NCBI RefSeq assembly: GCF_049275935.1
Contig: NZ_CP184830.1
Location: forward strand, 6,971,134 to 7,035,133
Length of the DNA: 64,000 bases
Direction of reading: 5' to 3'
Source: Endozoicomonas_A sp049275935
GTDB taxonomy: Bacteria; Pseudomonadota; Gammaproteobacteria; Pseudomonadales; Endozoicomonadaceae
The stretch's first letter is position 1. Each line of letters begins with the position of its first letter. The notes below the pieces were generated by a model. That model worked only from the letters and a program-made list of their open reading frames with translations. It did no database searches and was not told the DNA's origin. This document shows, piece by piece, positions 36,401 to 43,880 of the stretch. The translations under genes were made by a program, and so were the position numbers.

Positions 36401-38425
36401 GCTACCGCAACATTGATTGCCCCAACATCGGTTACCGCAACACCGATTGCCCCAACATCGGTTGCCCCAACATCGGTTGCCCCAACACCGATTGCCGCAA
36501 CATCGGTTGTCGCAACCTTAATTGCCCCAACACCGGTTACCGCAACACCGGTTGCTGCAACACCAGCTACCGCAACAGAACAGCCTTGGGAAGAAGCTGA
36601 AAATGAACTGGAGACTGCTCATCAAAAACTGAATGCTCTGGTACTAGAGGGCGGTGATGATGCCAGTGGCGACAAGATCCAGCAACCAATTCAGGAACAG
36701 GTCCGTCGGGAAGCTGAGATTGAAGTCAGGAAGGCAGACCTTGAGAGAATGCAGGATACCCTGAAGGCCGCCGGAAAAGCCCTCGAAAATAATGGCGGTC
36801 CCTTCCAGGACACACCGTGGCATTTAGAAGTACTGACCGATATGCACGACTTCGTCCACCTGCACGCTCTCAAGAAACAGGCTCTGGAAGCCGCAATGAT
36901 TCTGTCAGCGTCTGCAGCGATAAAGATAACAGCTCTGCTGCGTGAAGGTCTGATCAGCAAGGTTGAACTTGAAAACTACATAAAGGCCGTCAGAGGTGTT
37001 GATGGTTATCAGACAGTGGCTGAGTTTGAACATTTCCTTGGTTATAAACAGGGTATCAAGGTGCCCGGGTTCAGCAAGGTTATCCAGATGCTGTCCGATG
37101 AGGATGCTGAGCAATTCATGGGGATTGCCATTACTCCTGTGACCGTGACCGCAACTGGCCCGGCGGGCATGAAAGAGTCTGTTGTCGGCATGAAAGAGTA
37201 TGCCGCAGCTGTCATCGCCAACTACGTTCTGGATGATATTGCCTTTGAAAATGGCCGCAGAACGGCAGCATTTCTGGCCAATGCTCAGGAGACCCTGACA
37301 CCTTATGCCAATGCTGTCGGCCTGTCTGAGCCAGAACTGATCCAGACTATCCATGACACATTGAAGCAGGCTCACGCTGCAGCGGTTGAGCAGGAGCTAA
37401 ATAACTACTGGGTCAAACCTTCAGCCTTTCTGGTTCAGGCTGTTACCTGGTACTACTCCAGCTACAAACCACTGCTGATGAACACTAACGCCTGGAATGC
37501 TGCCAGACTGTCCCTGTCAAACATGGCGTTCCTCTATCTTCTGGATCTGACCAACAGGGGTGATTACCTCCACAGAATGCTTACACCTTTCCAACACTGG
37601 TTGGAACATTATGATGTTGATCTTGAGCGAACCGGCCAATACGCCTACCACAACGGAATTGAACAAGTCTCTGAAGTGGGCGGTCTGGCCATGCCATTGG
37701 GCAAGGCCGCTGCTTCAGTCATTCTGCTAAAAACCGGCTCCGTGTTGTTTGCCAGACAGTACAACGCTAATCCCCACAGGTATCGCAGCATTTCCCGTCT
37801 GGTGCCTGAAATAGTGAAATCCATGGGTTCCGGACAAGGGGTTCAAGTGCCACTTCTGCACAGGGTGACACCACAAAAAGTGAAAGCGCTGGCCTCGACC
37901 ACAGCCGCTCTGGTGCTGGGTCCGGTAGCCACTGTCGGAGCATACGCCCATGGACTTATATCCGGATTCACTTATGCGCAAGCCTTCGGATTCGCTCTGG
38001 CGTCGAGTCTCACTTACGACTTCTTTATGAACGACAACAAGATGCTCACTCAGTGGCTGGGTGGCCCCCTGGGCCGAAGTCTTGATAAATTTAACCGCTG
38101 GCGAGGCATGGGTGAATCGGACGATGAATATGTGAAACACACAGCTATTGCCGCGCCTCAATATTTCAGTGAAACCGATGAAGAGTACGCCTACCGTGTT
38201 AAAGCCAACAGCACAATGTATGGCTGGACACGACATGAAAATTATCTGCAATTCCGTGAACGCCGGGATCGCACCATGAGACTGTTTGAGAATGGCTGGG
38301 AGCAATACTTCAGGGAAAATGTACCTAAATGGTCGTTCTCCCACGCAAAAAGTATTCCTTATTCCTACACTCTGAGTACCTTCTACGAATGGGGTGACAA
38401 AAAGGCTACCCGCGACGAACTCTGA
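33437..38425 (+). CDS. P6: secreted coiled-coil array paralog (1662 aa), C-terminal RDEL
   Basis: Signal peptide is residues 1-28 (STQALA before DSRLQ). The N-terminal domain runs to about residue 490 and is very similar to P7. The middle has LGINGWDDSLS (about 602), LGIDHWDDKLP (about 777) and LGIDNWDGTQT (about 955), then a 12-unit five-residue Ala/Thr/Pro linker at about 986-1045. The C-terminal domain opens near 1118 (GGPFQDTP) but has an in-frame deletion: SASAAIK joins ITALLREGLISKVELE. From there on it is complete. The tail is YEWGDKKATRDEL. The start is fixed by GAGGTAACAGA before ATG 33437, in the short 28-bp gap after P5. Confidence 0.93.
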   Translation: MTNTRPHALSFAVAVAVSSSIISTQALADSRLQIKSVDISDNGQVEFTQSVVIVQPTLGDDQQPIPKSYTTTYPDQAQARAGYEVPSEGFTDVLSGIEGGVSSVDQFETDDNDVAQKYTKVLKVGDEGVFRFTHNLAEEKLVIEVRKGMTDQHSIAAIRAQSGDIESLEPSTEIANPTQLAGVLKGAHGRAGNLGTSDHYVALTTIPVRKVEVNGRTFMRHIVAGDQPPELEHLGQSLFVNDEALLAAATSAYIQVHVLGKDIQQKALKKLLSYHKPVGYVVLAEDDTQPYPLPEDYPMLKVTEAPGEVIVFRGQKQNSADVAFVEGLYDMWVQEPGYNTLSKTSAKIKKDKVKSYQYTIRSRQMALLEDLAAERNVEPDEDGKMILACEGELRALSHYEYLHQALTIATKDGADEFELTTGQIEVASSVVTSTWMHDQLEKHFSFKPAIRNLLTDQFFIESMREVIPDGSDIILAQADTNEDREEFAAKVTSDTPEQLIEMNTRQKEQLTKESELIQPGNQLKLTTEKNSNSEKETVRVLKLRQQTVGKLTQFQQELERQNALIQKLQLQVSRIPALEKKTSSAKTHALIAQYATMAARLGINGWDDSLSIEEQSRRIIERTDEILRVYASAGQSHEGALKANPATIGGKCIIASVNKKNLATLHSIQRQLRQNAKLPNAQALEKLTAFEGQLGLVTNNRCSPTDRRRAIQLHLMHQAIEIFQTHIQNPQKHEEPKKWLQKLLQEIEQIPKLKQQARDARASALKVRNAQMAIDLGIDHWDDKLPPEEQASIIRQKTLEIRQLAAVTEQPDREAVQAKTSAIGSKRRFVWDNKEDLTALRFIRPSKQQRLQDNEELTDGEIRERLAFYEGKLDLVPENEDDLEARNLGLQQRIKQLSLEIHQQNVENQQKIVKRSTWLRFLEEEVDRIPVLRKKAREATAAAIQDYNSQIAAKLGIDNWDGTQTPEEQAKIISQKINEIKQPAAATSATATLIAPTSVTATPIAPTSVAPTSVAPTPIAATSVVATLIAPTPVTATPVAATPATATEQPWEEAENELETAHQKLNALVLEGGDDASGDKIQQPIQEQVRREAEIEVRKADLERMQDTLKAAGKALENNGGPFQDTPWHLEVLTDMHDFVHLHALKKQALEAAMILSASAAIKITALLREGLISKVELENYIKAVRGVDGYQTVAEFEHFLGYKQGIKVPGFSKVIQMLSDEDAEQFMGIAITPVTVTATGPAGMKESVVGMKEYAAAVIANYVLDDIAFENGRRTAAFLANAQETLTPYANAVGLSEPELIQTIHDTLKQAHAAAVEQELNNYWVKPSAFLVQAVTWYYSSYKPLLMNTNAWNAARLSLSNMAFLYLLDLTNRGDYLHRMLTPFQHWLEHYDVDLERTGQYAYHNGIEQVSEVGGLAMPLGKAAASVILLKTGSVLFARQYNANPHRYRSISRLVPEIVKSMGSGQGVQVPLLHRVTPQKVKALASTTAALVLGPVATVGAYAHGLISGFTYAQAFGFALASSLTYDFFMNDNKMLTQWLGGPLGRSLDKFNRWRGMGESDDEYVKHTAIAAPQYFSETDEEYAYRVKANSTMYGWTRHENYLQFRERRDRTMRLFENGWEQYFRENVPKWSFSHAKSIPYSYTLSTFYEWGDKKATRDEL
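36392..36571 (+). repeat. 15-bp x12 minisatellite in P6
   Basis: Twelve 15-bp units alternate types such as CCAACATCGGTTGCC and GCAACACCGATTGCC and encode PTSVA / ATPIA steps. They form an Ala/Thr/Pro/Val/Ile-rich, cysteine-free linker between the last LGIDNWDG unit and the C-terminal region. Two adjacent units (CCAACATCGGTTGCC) are identical. Confidence 0.85.
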
Positions 38426-38436
38426 ATATCAGACCC

Positions 38437-38463
38437 TTTTGACGACCCATTCAGGCGTCAAAA
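38437..38463. other. Small inverted repeat after P6
   Basis: TTTTGACG (38437-38444) and CGTCAAAA (38456-38463) could form an 8-bp stem with an 11-nt loop just after the P6 stop. The stem is AT-rich at its base and no T-run follows on the + strand, so it is a weak terminator candidate at best. Confidence 0.3.
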
Positions 38464-38519
38464 AGAATCCAGCATAAATCAGCCATGAGCGACAGAAACA
38501 ATTTTTTGCGCCCTCAGGG

Positions 38520-38568
38520 ATGAGAAATTTTTTACGGTAATCAAATTACTCTGCTCTGAGGTAACAGA
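38520..38568 (+). promoter_or_regulatory. P7 leader and RBS
   Basis: ATGAGAAATTTTTTACGG, TAATCAAATTACTCTGC and TCTGAGGTAACAGA precede ATG 38569. It is nearly identical to the P6 leader, showing that P6 and P7 were duplicated together with their leaders. A single CAGCCATGAGCGACA lies upstream near 38481. Confidence 0.55.
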
Positions 38569-41500
38569 ATGACGAATGCTCGCCCCCATGCATTAAGCTT
38601 TGCCGTGGCCGTTGCAATCAGTTCTTCCATTGTCAGTACACAGGCGCTGGCTGTTTCAAGGTTGCAGATAAAATCTGTCGATATTACGGGCAATGGACAG
38701 GTGGAATTTACCCAGAGTGAGGTCATAGTTCAGCCAACTTTAGGTGCTGATCAGCAGCCAATACCCAAATCCTATACAACCACCTACCCTGATCAGGCTC
38801 AGGCCAGAGCGAGCTACGACGTTCCTTCCGAAGGCTTCACAGACGTTCTTTCTGGCATTGAAGGCGGCGTTTCCAGTGTTGATCAGTTTGAAACCGACGA
38901 GAATGACGTTGCTCAGAAATACACCAAAGTCCTCAAGGTGGGTGATGAGGGAGTCTTCAAGTTCACCCATAACCTTGCAGAAAAGAAACTGGTCATTGAA
39001 GTCAGAAAAGGAATGACCGACCGGAATTCAATTGAGGCTGCCCGTGCTCAATCAGATGACATCGAATTATTAGAACCATTAACGAAACTCGCCAGTCCCA
39101 CTCAGCTGGCGGGAGTGCTGAAAGGTGCGCATGGAAGAGCGGGAAACCTTGGCGCAAGAGATCAATACGTTGCCCTTGCCATCATTCCAGTAAAAAAAGT
39201 TGAAGTGAACGGGCGCACCTTTATGCGTCATGTTGTTGCGGGTGATCAGCCCCCTGAACTGCAGCGTCTTGGACAGTCGCTCTTTGTTAATGATGAGGCT
39301 CTTTTAGCAGTAGCCACCTCTGCCTACATCCAAGTCCATGTTCGGGGGGCAAAGCTACAACATAAAGCGCTCAAAAGACTGTTGTCGAACCAAAAACCCG
39401 TCGGCTATGTTGTACTCGTCGAGGACGGCAAACAAGCATATCCTGCACCTGCTCGTTATCCGTTACTGGAAGTGGATCAGGCTTCGGGGGAGATTATTGT
39501 TTTCCGTGGCCAGAAGCCGAATCCAGCCGATATTGCTTTTCTGGATAGTCAAATTTTCCGCTGGGAACACTATCGATTTAGACAATACAAGGCAACGGTT
39601 AAAGTTAAAAAAGATAAAATCAGAAGCTACCAGCACATCATCAGGAGCAGGCAAATAGCGCTGCTGGAAGAGCTTGCTGCTGAACTGGCGGTACAGCAAG
39701 ATGCCAAATTTAATGAAGATACATTGTCAACGCTTAGCTACTACGAATCTTTACAGCAGGCATTAACCAGTGCCACTTCGGATAGAGCCGATGAATTTGA
39801 GTTAACATCAAGACGGATAAGAATCGCGACATCGATCATCAAACCAATCTGGATGCAGTTTCAACTCATAAAAAACTTCAGCTTCAAACCTGCACTTCAA
39901 AATCTTCTGATTAATCATAACTTTGTTCAGAGTATTCAGAACTTTATATCCCTTGCCAACACAGTGACGAAGAACTTTGCTGATCTTTATGACAGAGACT
40001 ATCCCCCTACAGTCCCGGAAGACATTAACGGACAGATGCTTGAGATGGTAAGCACGATAAAAAAACTGCAGTCAAGAGAGGCCGAACTCGCCGGGGCAGT
40101 CAAGACATTAGATCGCAGCATAACGGCAATGGCCATTGCCAGTGATGAGGCAAAACTGACCATAGAACGACTCAAACAGAAACTTCAGGGTGAGCTTCAA
40201 GAGCTTCGTCAAGTGCTCATGGTGATGAAAAACATGGCTGATGAACCTCAGCAGGATAACAAACGAATCCCGGAGCTGGAAAAACAGGTCAGTGATGACA
40301 GGGCAGACGCCAGAAAAACTCACAGCGCTCAACTGGCAGCAGGGCTCAGTATTGATGACCGGGATGCTACTCCGCCGCCAGAAAAACGCGCCAGGCTTAC
40401 CAGTCAGAAAATTGATGAAACCAGGCAATCGGTTACTGCGTCATCAATTACCCCAACACAGGCCAGCGCAACGCCGGTTGCCACAACATCGGTTGCCGCA
40501 ACATCGGTTGCCGCAACATCGGCCGCAACCAATTCCCAGCCTGCTCTAAGTCTGTGCATCTCAATACAAACCGGTGAGGATCTCTCGCAGAAACTGGCTT
40601 CCGTTGAAAGCCAGCTTGGTTTGGTCCCGGTCGACTTAGCAGACCTGGAAGCCCGTCAACAGGCCATTGAACAACACATTGAGCAGCTGAATGCTCAGGC
40701 CCGCACAGAGGCTGACAAAGCTGCTGCAATGAAGGCCAGCTATAAAACCATTGCCGTGCATTGTGACATTGATGATTTTGATAGCAAGGATGCCGACGAG
40801 TCTCAGCCTGTTTTGAATCTGGACAGGACAATGCTACCCAATGGCGAACTCTCACAGGAACTGGCTGACATTGAAAGTCGCTATGGTTTGGTCCCGGTCG
40901 ACGAAGCAGACCTGGAAGCCCGTCAACAGACCATTGAGCGACTCTTTGAGCAGCTGAATGCTCAGGCCCGCACAGAGGCTGACAAAGCTGCTGCAATGAA
41001 GGCCGGCTATACTACCATTGCCGCACATTTTGACATTGATGATTTTGATAGCAATGCAGATATTGACGTTCAACAAGTACATCTGGTTGAAAAACTGAAG
41101 GCAATGAAGGCTGAAGCACAATCCCTGCGTCAACAACTCTATACTACGAGCAAGCAACTCACTGAGGAGCTTCTTTACACCGCTGGCAGAACAGCTGCTC
41201 TGGCTGAGGTTCTCGGTGCTGATCAGAATGACAACACCTTACTATTAGACCGCGCCGCTGCGGAGACAGCAGTCCTTAACAAACTTTTCAAGCTTAAATT
41301 TTTGGACACACAGCTGGATTACATCAGGACAGGCCACTCCAAAGTGATGCCTGAAGTCCTTGAGACATTGAGTAACCTGGAAAAAGCCCTTCAGATAAGA
41401 GCCCCTGATGACAACAATGACGTGTATCTTCGTCGCCAGGCCATTTCTGAAAACATGCAGAGGCTTGTCAGAAAAGCCATACAACAGTCAGAGGAAAAGG

Positions 41501-43794
41501 CGCTGGAGATCCTGAAAACCTCAGAAGAAATACTCAACATCAAAGTCAATGAAAAGGATGACGAAACAACAAGATTTAACAGGATTCGGAGAATGCTTTA
41601 CGGCGATGATCTTACAGATCAGACGCTGGATAAGATAGATAACACCCTCTGGGCAGATGAAAACACAGCTCTGGACGGGAGGGCTCTTAAACTCGAGAAG
41701 CTTCTCGCGCATCTTCACTATAAAGTCGGAGTCCATGACCCTGATCAGCGAACCAGAGAACAACGGACTGATCCACTGAGACAAGTAGAAGAATTACTTA
41801 AGGTCAACCTCATTGAACGGGATGACAGAGCACTAAGACTTGCCAGGGTTATTAATATATTTGACAGCGATTTTGTCAGAGAACAGCTACTGGATCGGAT
41901 AGACCAGACTTTCTGGAAAGAAGACTGCAAAGCTATCGACGAGAGAGGCCTCAGACTCAAAAAGCTTGATGCGAGTTTTACTTATAAAGTCGCAGATCCG
42001 TACCATATTAAGCTGTTCAGAGAACTGCAGAAACGTTGGCTTGCAGCCATAGAGCGGCAGCTGAACATCCCCCCTCTTGATTTCGTTACCGCTGTAAGAA
42101 AAGTCAAGGTTTTCACAGCCAAACTGGCCCGTGACCTGGTGATGAACCTTGACAGGGATGCCAGTCTGTCTGACCAGAAGGAGGCCCTGATAGCCAGAAT
42201 TCAGGCATTTCGGGATGAAGTCAACCAAGTCTATGAAAATGAAGCAGTCAGGAGAGCCCGGAACAATGAAATGGCCCGCCAACTCAATATTGAAGACTAT
42301 AACGATGACGCCAGCATAAACGACCAAAATAGTCTAATTAAAGCAAAACTCCTACAGCTGGACGAAGAAGTTATCAACAGGGTTCAGCCAGACGTTAATA
42401 TGCGCCTCCAGATCATTGAGAACGAGCTTGACAGGCATTTGGCTCTCCTGGGACCTAAGCCCCGATACGTTCTTGATCGTGAGGCAGCCACAGCCAGACG
42501 AGTATTGGAAGAAGCTGAAAGTGAGCTGGAGACTGCTCATGTAACCGTGACCGCAACTGGCCCGGCGGGCATGAAAGAGTCCGTTGACGGCATGAAAGAG
42601 TACGCCGCTGCGGTCATCGCCAACTACGTTCTGGATGATATTGCCTTTGAAAATGGTCGCAGAACAGCAGCGTTTCTGGCCAATGTTCAGGAGACCCTGA
42701 CACCTTATGCCAATGCTGCCGGGCTGTCTGAATCAGAACTGATCCAGGCTATCCATGACACCTTGATGCAGGCTCATGCCACAGCGGTTGAGCAGGAGCT
42801 AACTAACTACTGGATCAAGCCTTCAGCCTTTCTGGTGCAGGCTGTCACCTGGTACTACGCCAGCTACAAACCGCTACTGATAACCCATACCGCCCGGCAG
42901 GCTGCCGAGCAGTCTGCCATAAACATGTCATTCCTCTATCTGCTGGATCTGACCAACCGGGGTGATTATCTGCACAGAATGCTCACACCTTTCCAGCACT
43001 GGTTGGAACGTTATGGTGTTGATCCTGACCGAACCGGCCAATACGCCTTCCACAATGGAATTGAACAGGTCTCTGAAGTGGGCGGTCTGGCCATGCCATT
43101 GGGCAAGGCCGCTGCTTCAGTCATTCTGTTAAAAACCGGTTCCATATTGTTTGCCAGACAGTACAACGCCAATCCGCAGATGTATCGCAGCATTTCCCGT
43201 CTGGTACCTGAAATAGTGAAATCCATGGGTTCCCGACAAGGGGTACAGGTGCCGCTTCTGCACAGGGTGACACCACAAAAAGTGAAAACTCTGGCCTCGA
43301 CCACGGCCGCTCTGGTGCTGGGTCCGGTAGCCACTGTCGGAGCATACGCTCATGGACTTATATCCGGATTCACCTATGCCCAAACCTTCGGATTCGCTCT
43401 GGCATCAAGTCTCACTTTCGACTTCTTTATGAACGACAACAAGCTGCTCACTCAATGGCTGGGTGGCCCCCTGGGCCGAAGTCTTGACAAAATGAATCGC
43501 TGGATAGGCTTGGGTGAAACGCAAGATGAATATGTGCAACGTACCGCTATTGCCTCGCCTCAACGCTTCAATGAAACTGACGAAGCCTATACAAACCGTG
43601 TTAAAGCCAGCAACAGGATGCACGGCTGGACTCGACACGAAAATTATCTGCAGTTCCGCGAGCGACGTGATCGCACCGTGAAACTGTTTGAGAATGGCTG
43701 GGAGACATACTTCAGAGAGAATATACCAAAATGGTCATTCTCCCACGCACAAAGTATTCCATACTTCTACACCCTTGGAGTCTTCTACAAATAG
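38569..43794 (+). CDS. P7: secreted coiled-coil array paralog (1741 aa), mosaic C-terminal domain
   Basis: Signal peptide is residues 1-28 (STQALA before VSRLQ). The N-terminal domain is nearly the same as in P6. The middle holds LSIDDRDATPP (about 594), a short Ala/Thr linker, an 89-residue duplication (period 267 bp, from 40639 and 40906), then a long block shared with P4 and RHLALLGPKPRYVLD. The C-terminal domain lacks its whole first half: ELETAH joins VTVTATGPAGMKES at about nt 42541, leaving about 418 residues. From there to about 43440 the DNA is almost identical to P5; after that it matches P8. The protein stops at FYK because codon 43792-43794 is TAG where P9 has TGG. The frame beyond it would add 17 residues with no xDEL. 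Confidence 0.92.
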   Translation: MTNARPHALSFAVAVAISSSIVSTQALAVSRLQIKSVDITGNGQVEFTQSEVIVQPTLGADQQPIPKSYTTTYPDQAQARASYDVPSEGFTDVLSGIEGGVSSVDQFETDENDVAQKYTKVLKVGDEGVFKFTHNLAEKKLVIEVRKGMTDRNSIEAARAQSDDIELLEPLTKLASPTQLAGVLKGAHGRAGNLGARDQYVALAIIPVKKVEVNGRTFMRHVVAGDQPPELQRLGQSLFVNDEALLAVATSAYIQVHVRGAKLQHKALKRLLSNQKPVGYVVLVEDGKQAYPAPARYPLLEVDQASGEIIVFRGQKPNPADIAFLDSQIFRWEHYRFRQYKATVKVKKDKIRSYQHIIRSRQIALLEELAAELAVQQDAKFNEDTLSTLSYYESLQQALTSATSDRADEFELTSRRIRIATSIIKPIWMQFQLIKNFSFKPALQNLLINHNFVQSIQNFISLANTVTKNFADLYDRDYPPTVPEDINGQMLEMVSTIKKLQSREAELAGAVKTLDRSITAMAIASDEAKLTIERLKQKLQGELQELRQVLMVMKNMADEPQQDNKRIPELEKQVSDDRADARKTHSAQLAAGLSIDDRDATPPPEKRARLTSQKIDETRQSVTASSITPTQASATPVATTSVAATSVAATSAATNSQPALSLCISIQTGEDLSQKLASVESQLGLVPVDLADLEARQQAIEQHIEQLNAQARTEADKAAAMKASYKTIAVHCDIDDFDSKDADESQPVLNLDRTMLPNGELSQELADIESRYGLVPVDEADLEARQQTIERLFEQLNAQARTEADKAAAMKAGYTTIAAHFDIDDFDSNADIDVQQVHLVEKLKAMKAEAQSLRQQLYTTSKQLTEELLYTAGRTAALAEVLGADQNDNTLLLDRAAAETAVLNKLFKLKFLDTQLDYIRTGHSKVMPEVLETLSNLEKALQIRAPDDNNDVYLRRQAISENMQRLVRKAIQQSEEKALEILKTSEEILNIKVNEKDDETTRFNRIRRMLYGDDLTDQTLDKIDNTLWADENTALDGRALKLEKLLAHLHYKVGVHDPDQRTREQRTDPLRQVEELLKVNLIERDDRALRLARVINIFDSDFVREQLLDRIDQTFWKEDCKAIDERGLRLKKLDASFTYKVADPYHIKLFRELQKRWLAAIERQLNIPPLDFVTAVRKVKVFTAKLARDLVMNLDRDASLSDQKEALIARIQAFRDEVNQVYENEAVRRARNNEMARQLNIEDYNDDASINDQNSLIKAKLLQLDEEVINRVQPDVNMRLQIIENELDRHLALLGPKPRYVLDREAATARRVLEEAESELETAHVTVTATGPAGMKESVDGMKEYAAAVIANYVLDDIAFENGRRTAAFLANVQETLTPYANAAGLSESELIQAIHDTLMQAHATAVEQELTNYWIKPSAFLVQAVTWYYASYKPLLITHTARQAAEQSAINMSFLYLLDLTNRGDYLHRMLTPFQHWLERYGVDPDRTGQYAFHNGIEQVSEVGGLAMPLGKAAASVILLKTGSILFARQYNANPQMYRSISRLVPEIVKSMGSRQGVQVPLLHRVTPQKVKTLASTTAALVLGPVATVGAYAHGLISGFTYAQTFGFALASSLTFDFFMNDNKLLTQWLGGPLGRSLDKMNRWIGLGETQDEYVQRTAIASPQRFNETDEAYTNRVKASNRMHGWTRHENYLQFRERRDRTVKLFENGWETYFRENIPKWSFSHAQSIPYFYTLGVFYK
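40639..41060 (+). repeat. 267-bp tandem duplication inside P7
   Basis: GCAGACCTGGAAGCCCGTCA at 40639 recurs at 40906. Each unit encodes an LGLVPVDxADLEARQQ-type motif, then LNAQARTEADKAAAMKA and a DIDDFDS motif. The 89-residue period joins two kinds of helical unit, which suggests the pair is the unit of expansion. Confidence 0.8.
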
Positions 43795-43839
43795 CAAAAG
43801 GTCGATGATCAGAAAGTTGGCGGTCATGGTAAGAGAAAT

Positions 43840-43880
43840 GCCCCTTAATCAAGCTTTCTAATCAGTTCTGAGGTAGTAAA
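43840..43880 (+). promoter_or_regulatory. Short P8 leader and RBS
   Basis: CCCCTTAATCAAGCTTTCTA, then ATCAGTTCTGAGGTAGTAAA, precedes ATG 43881. The upstream TCGCCAGGTGTGG block seen before P1, P3 and P9 is absent, so P8 either uses a different promoter or is read from P7. Confidence 0.5.

Noticed and set aside
37727..38344. Long minus-strand frames (205-283 codons) opposite the C-terminal domains, with similar sequences at 27019-27810, 32710-33327, 37727-38344 and 59213-60064.
   Set aside because: They recur only because the + strand coding is conserved; they have no plausible RBS or signal and shift length from copy to copy. Shadows of the real genes.
38437..38463. Rho-independent terminator after P6.
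   Set aside because: Stem is AT-rich with an 11-nt loop and no T-run follows on the + strand.
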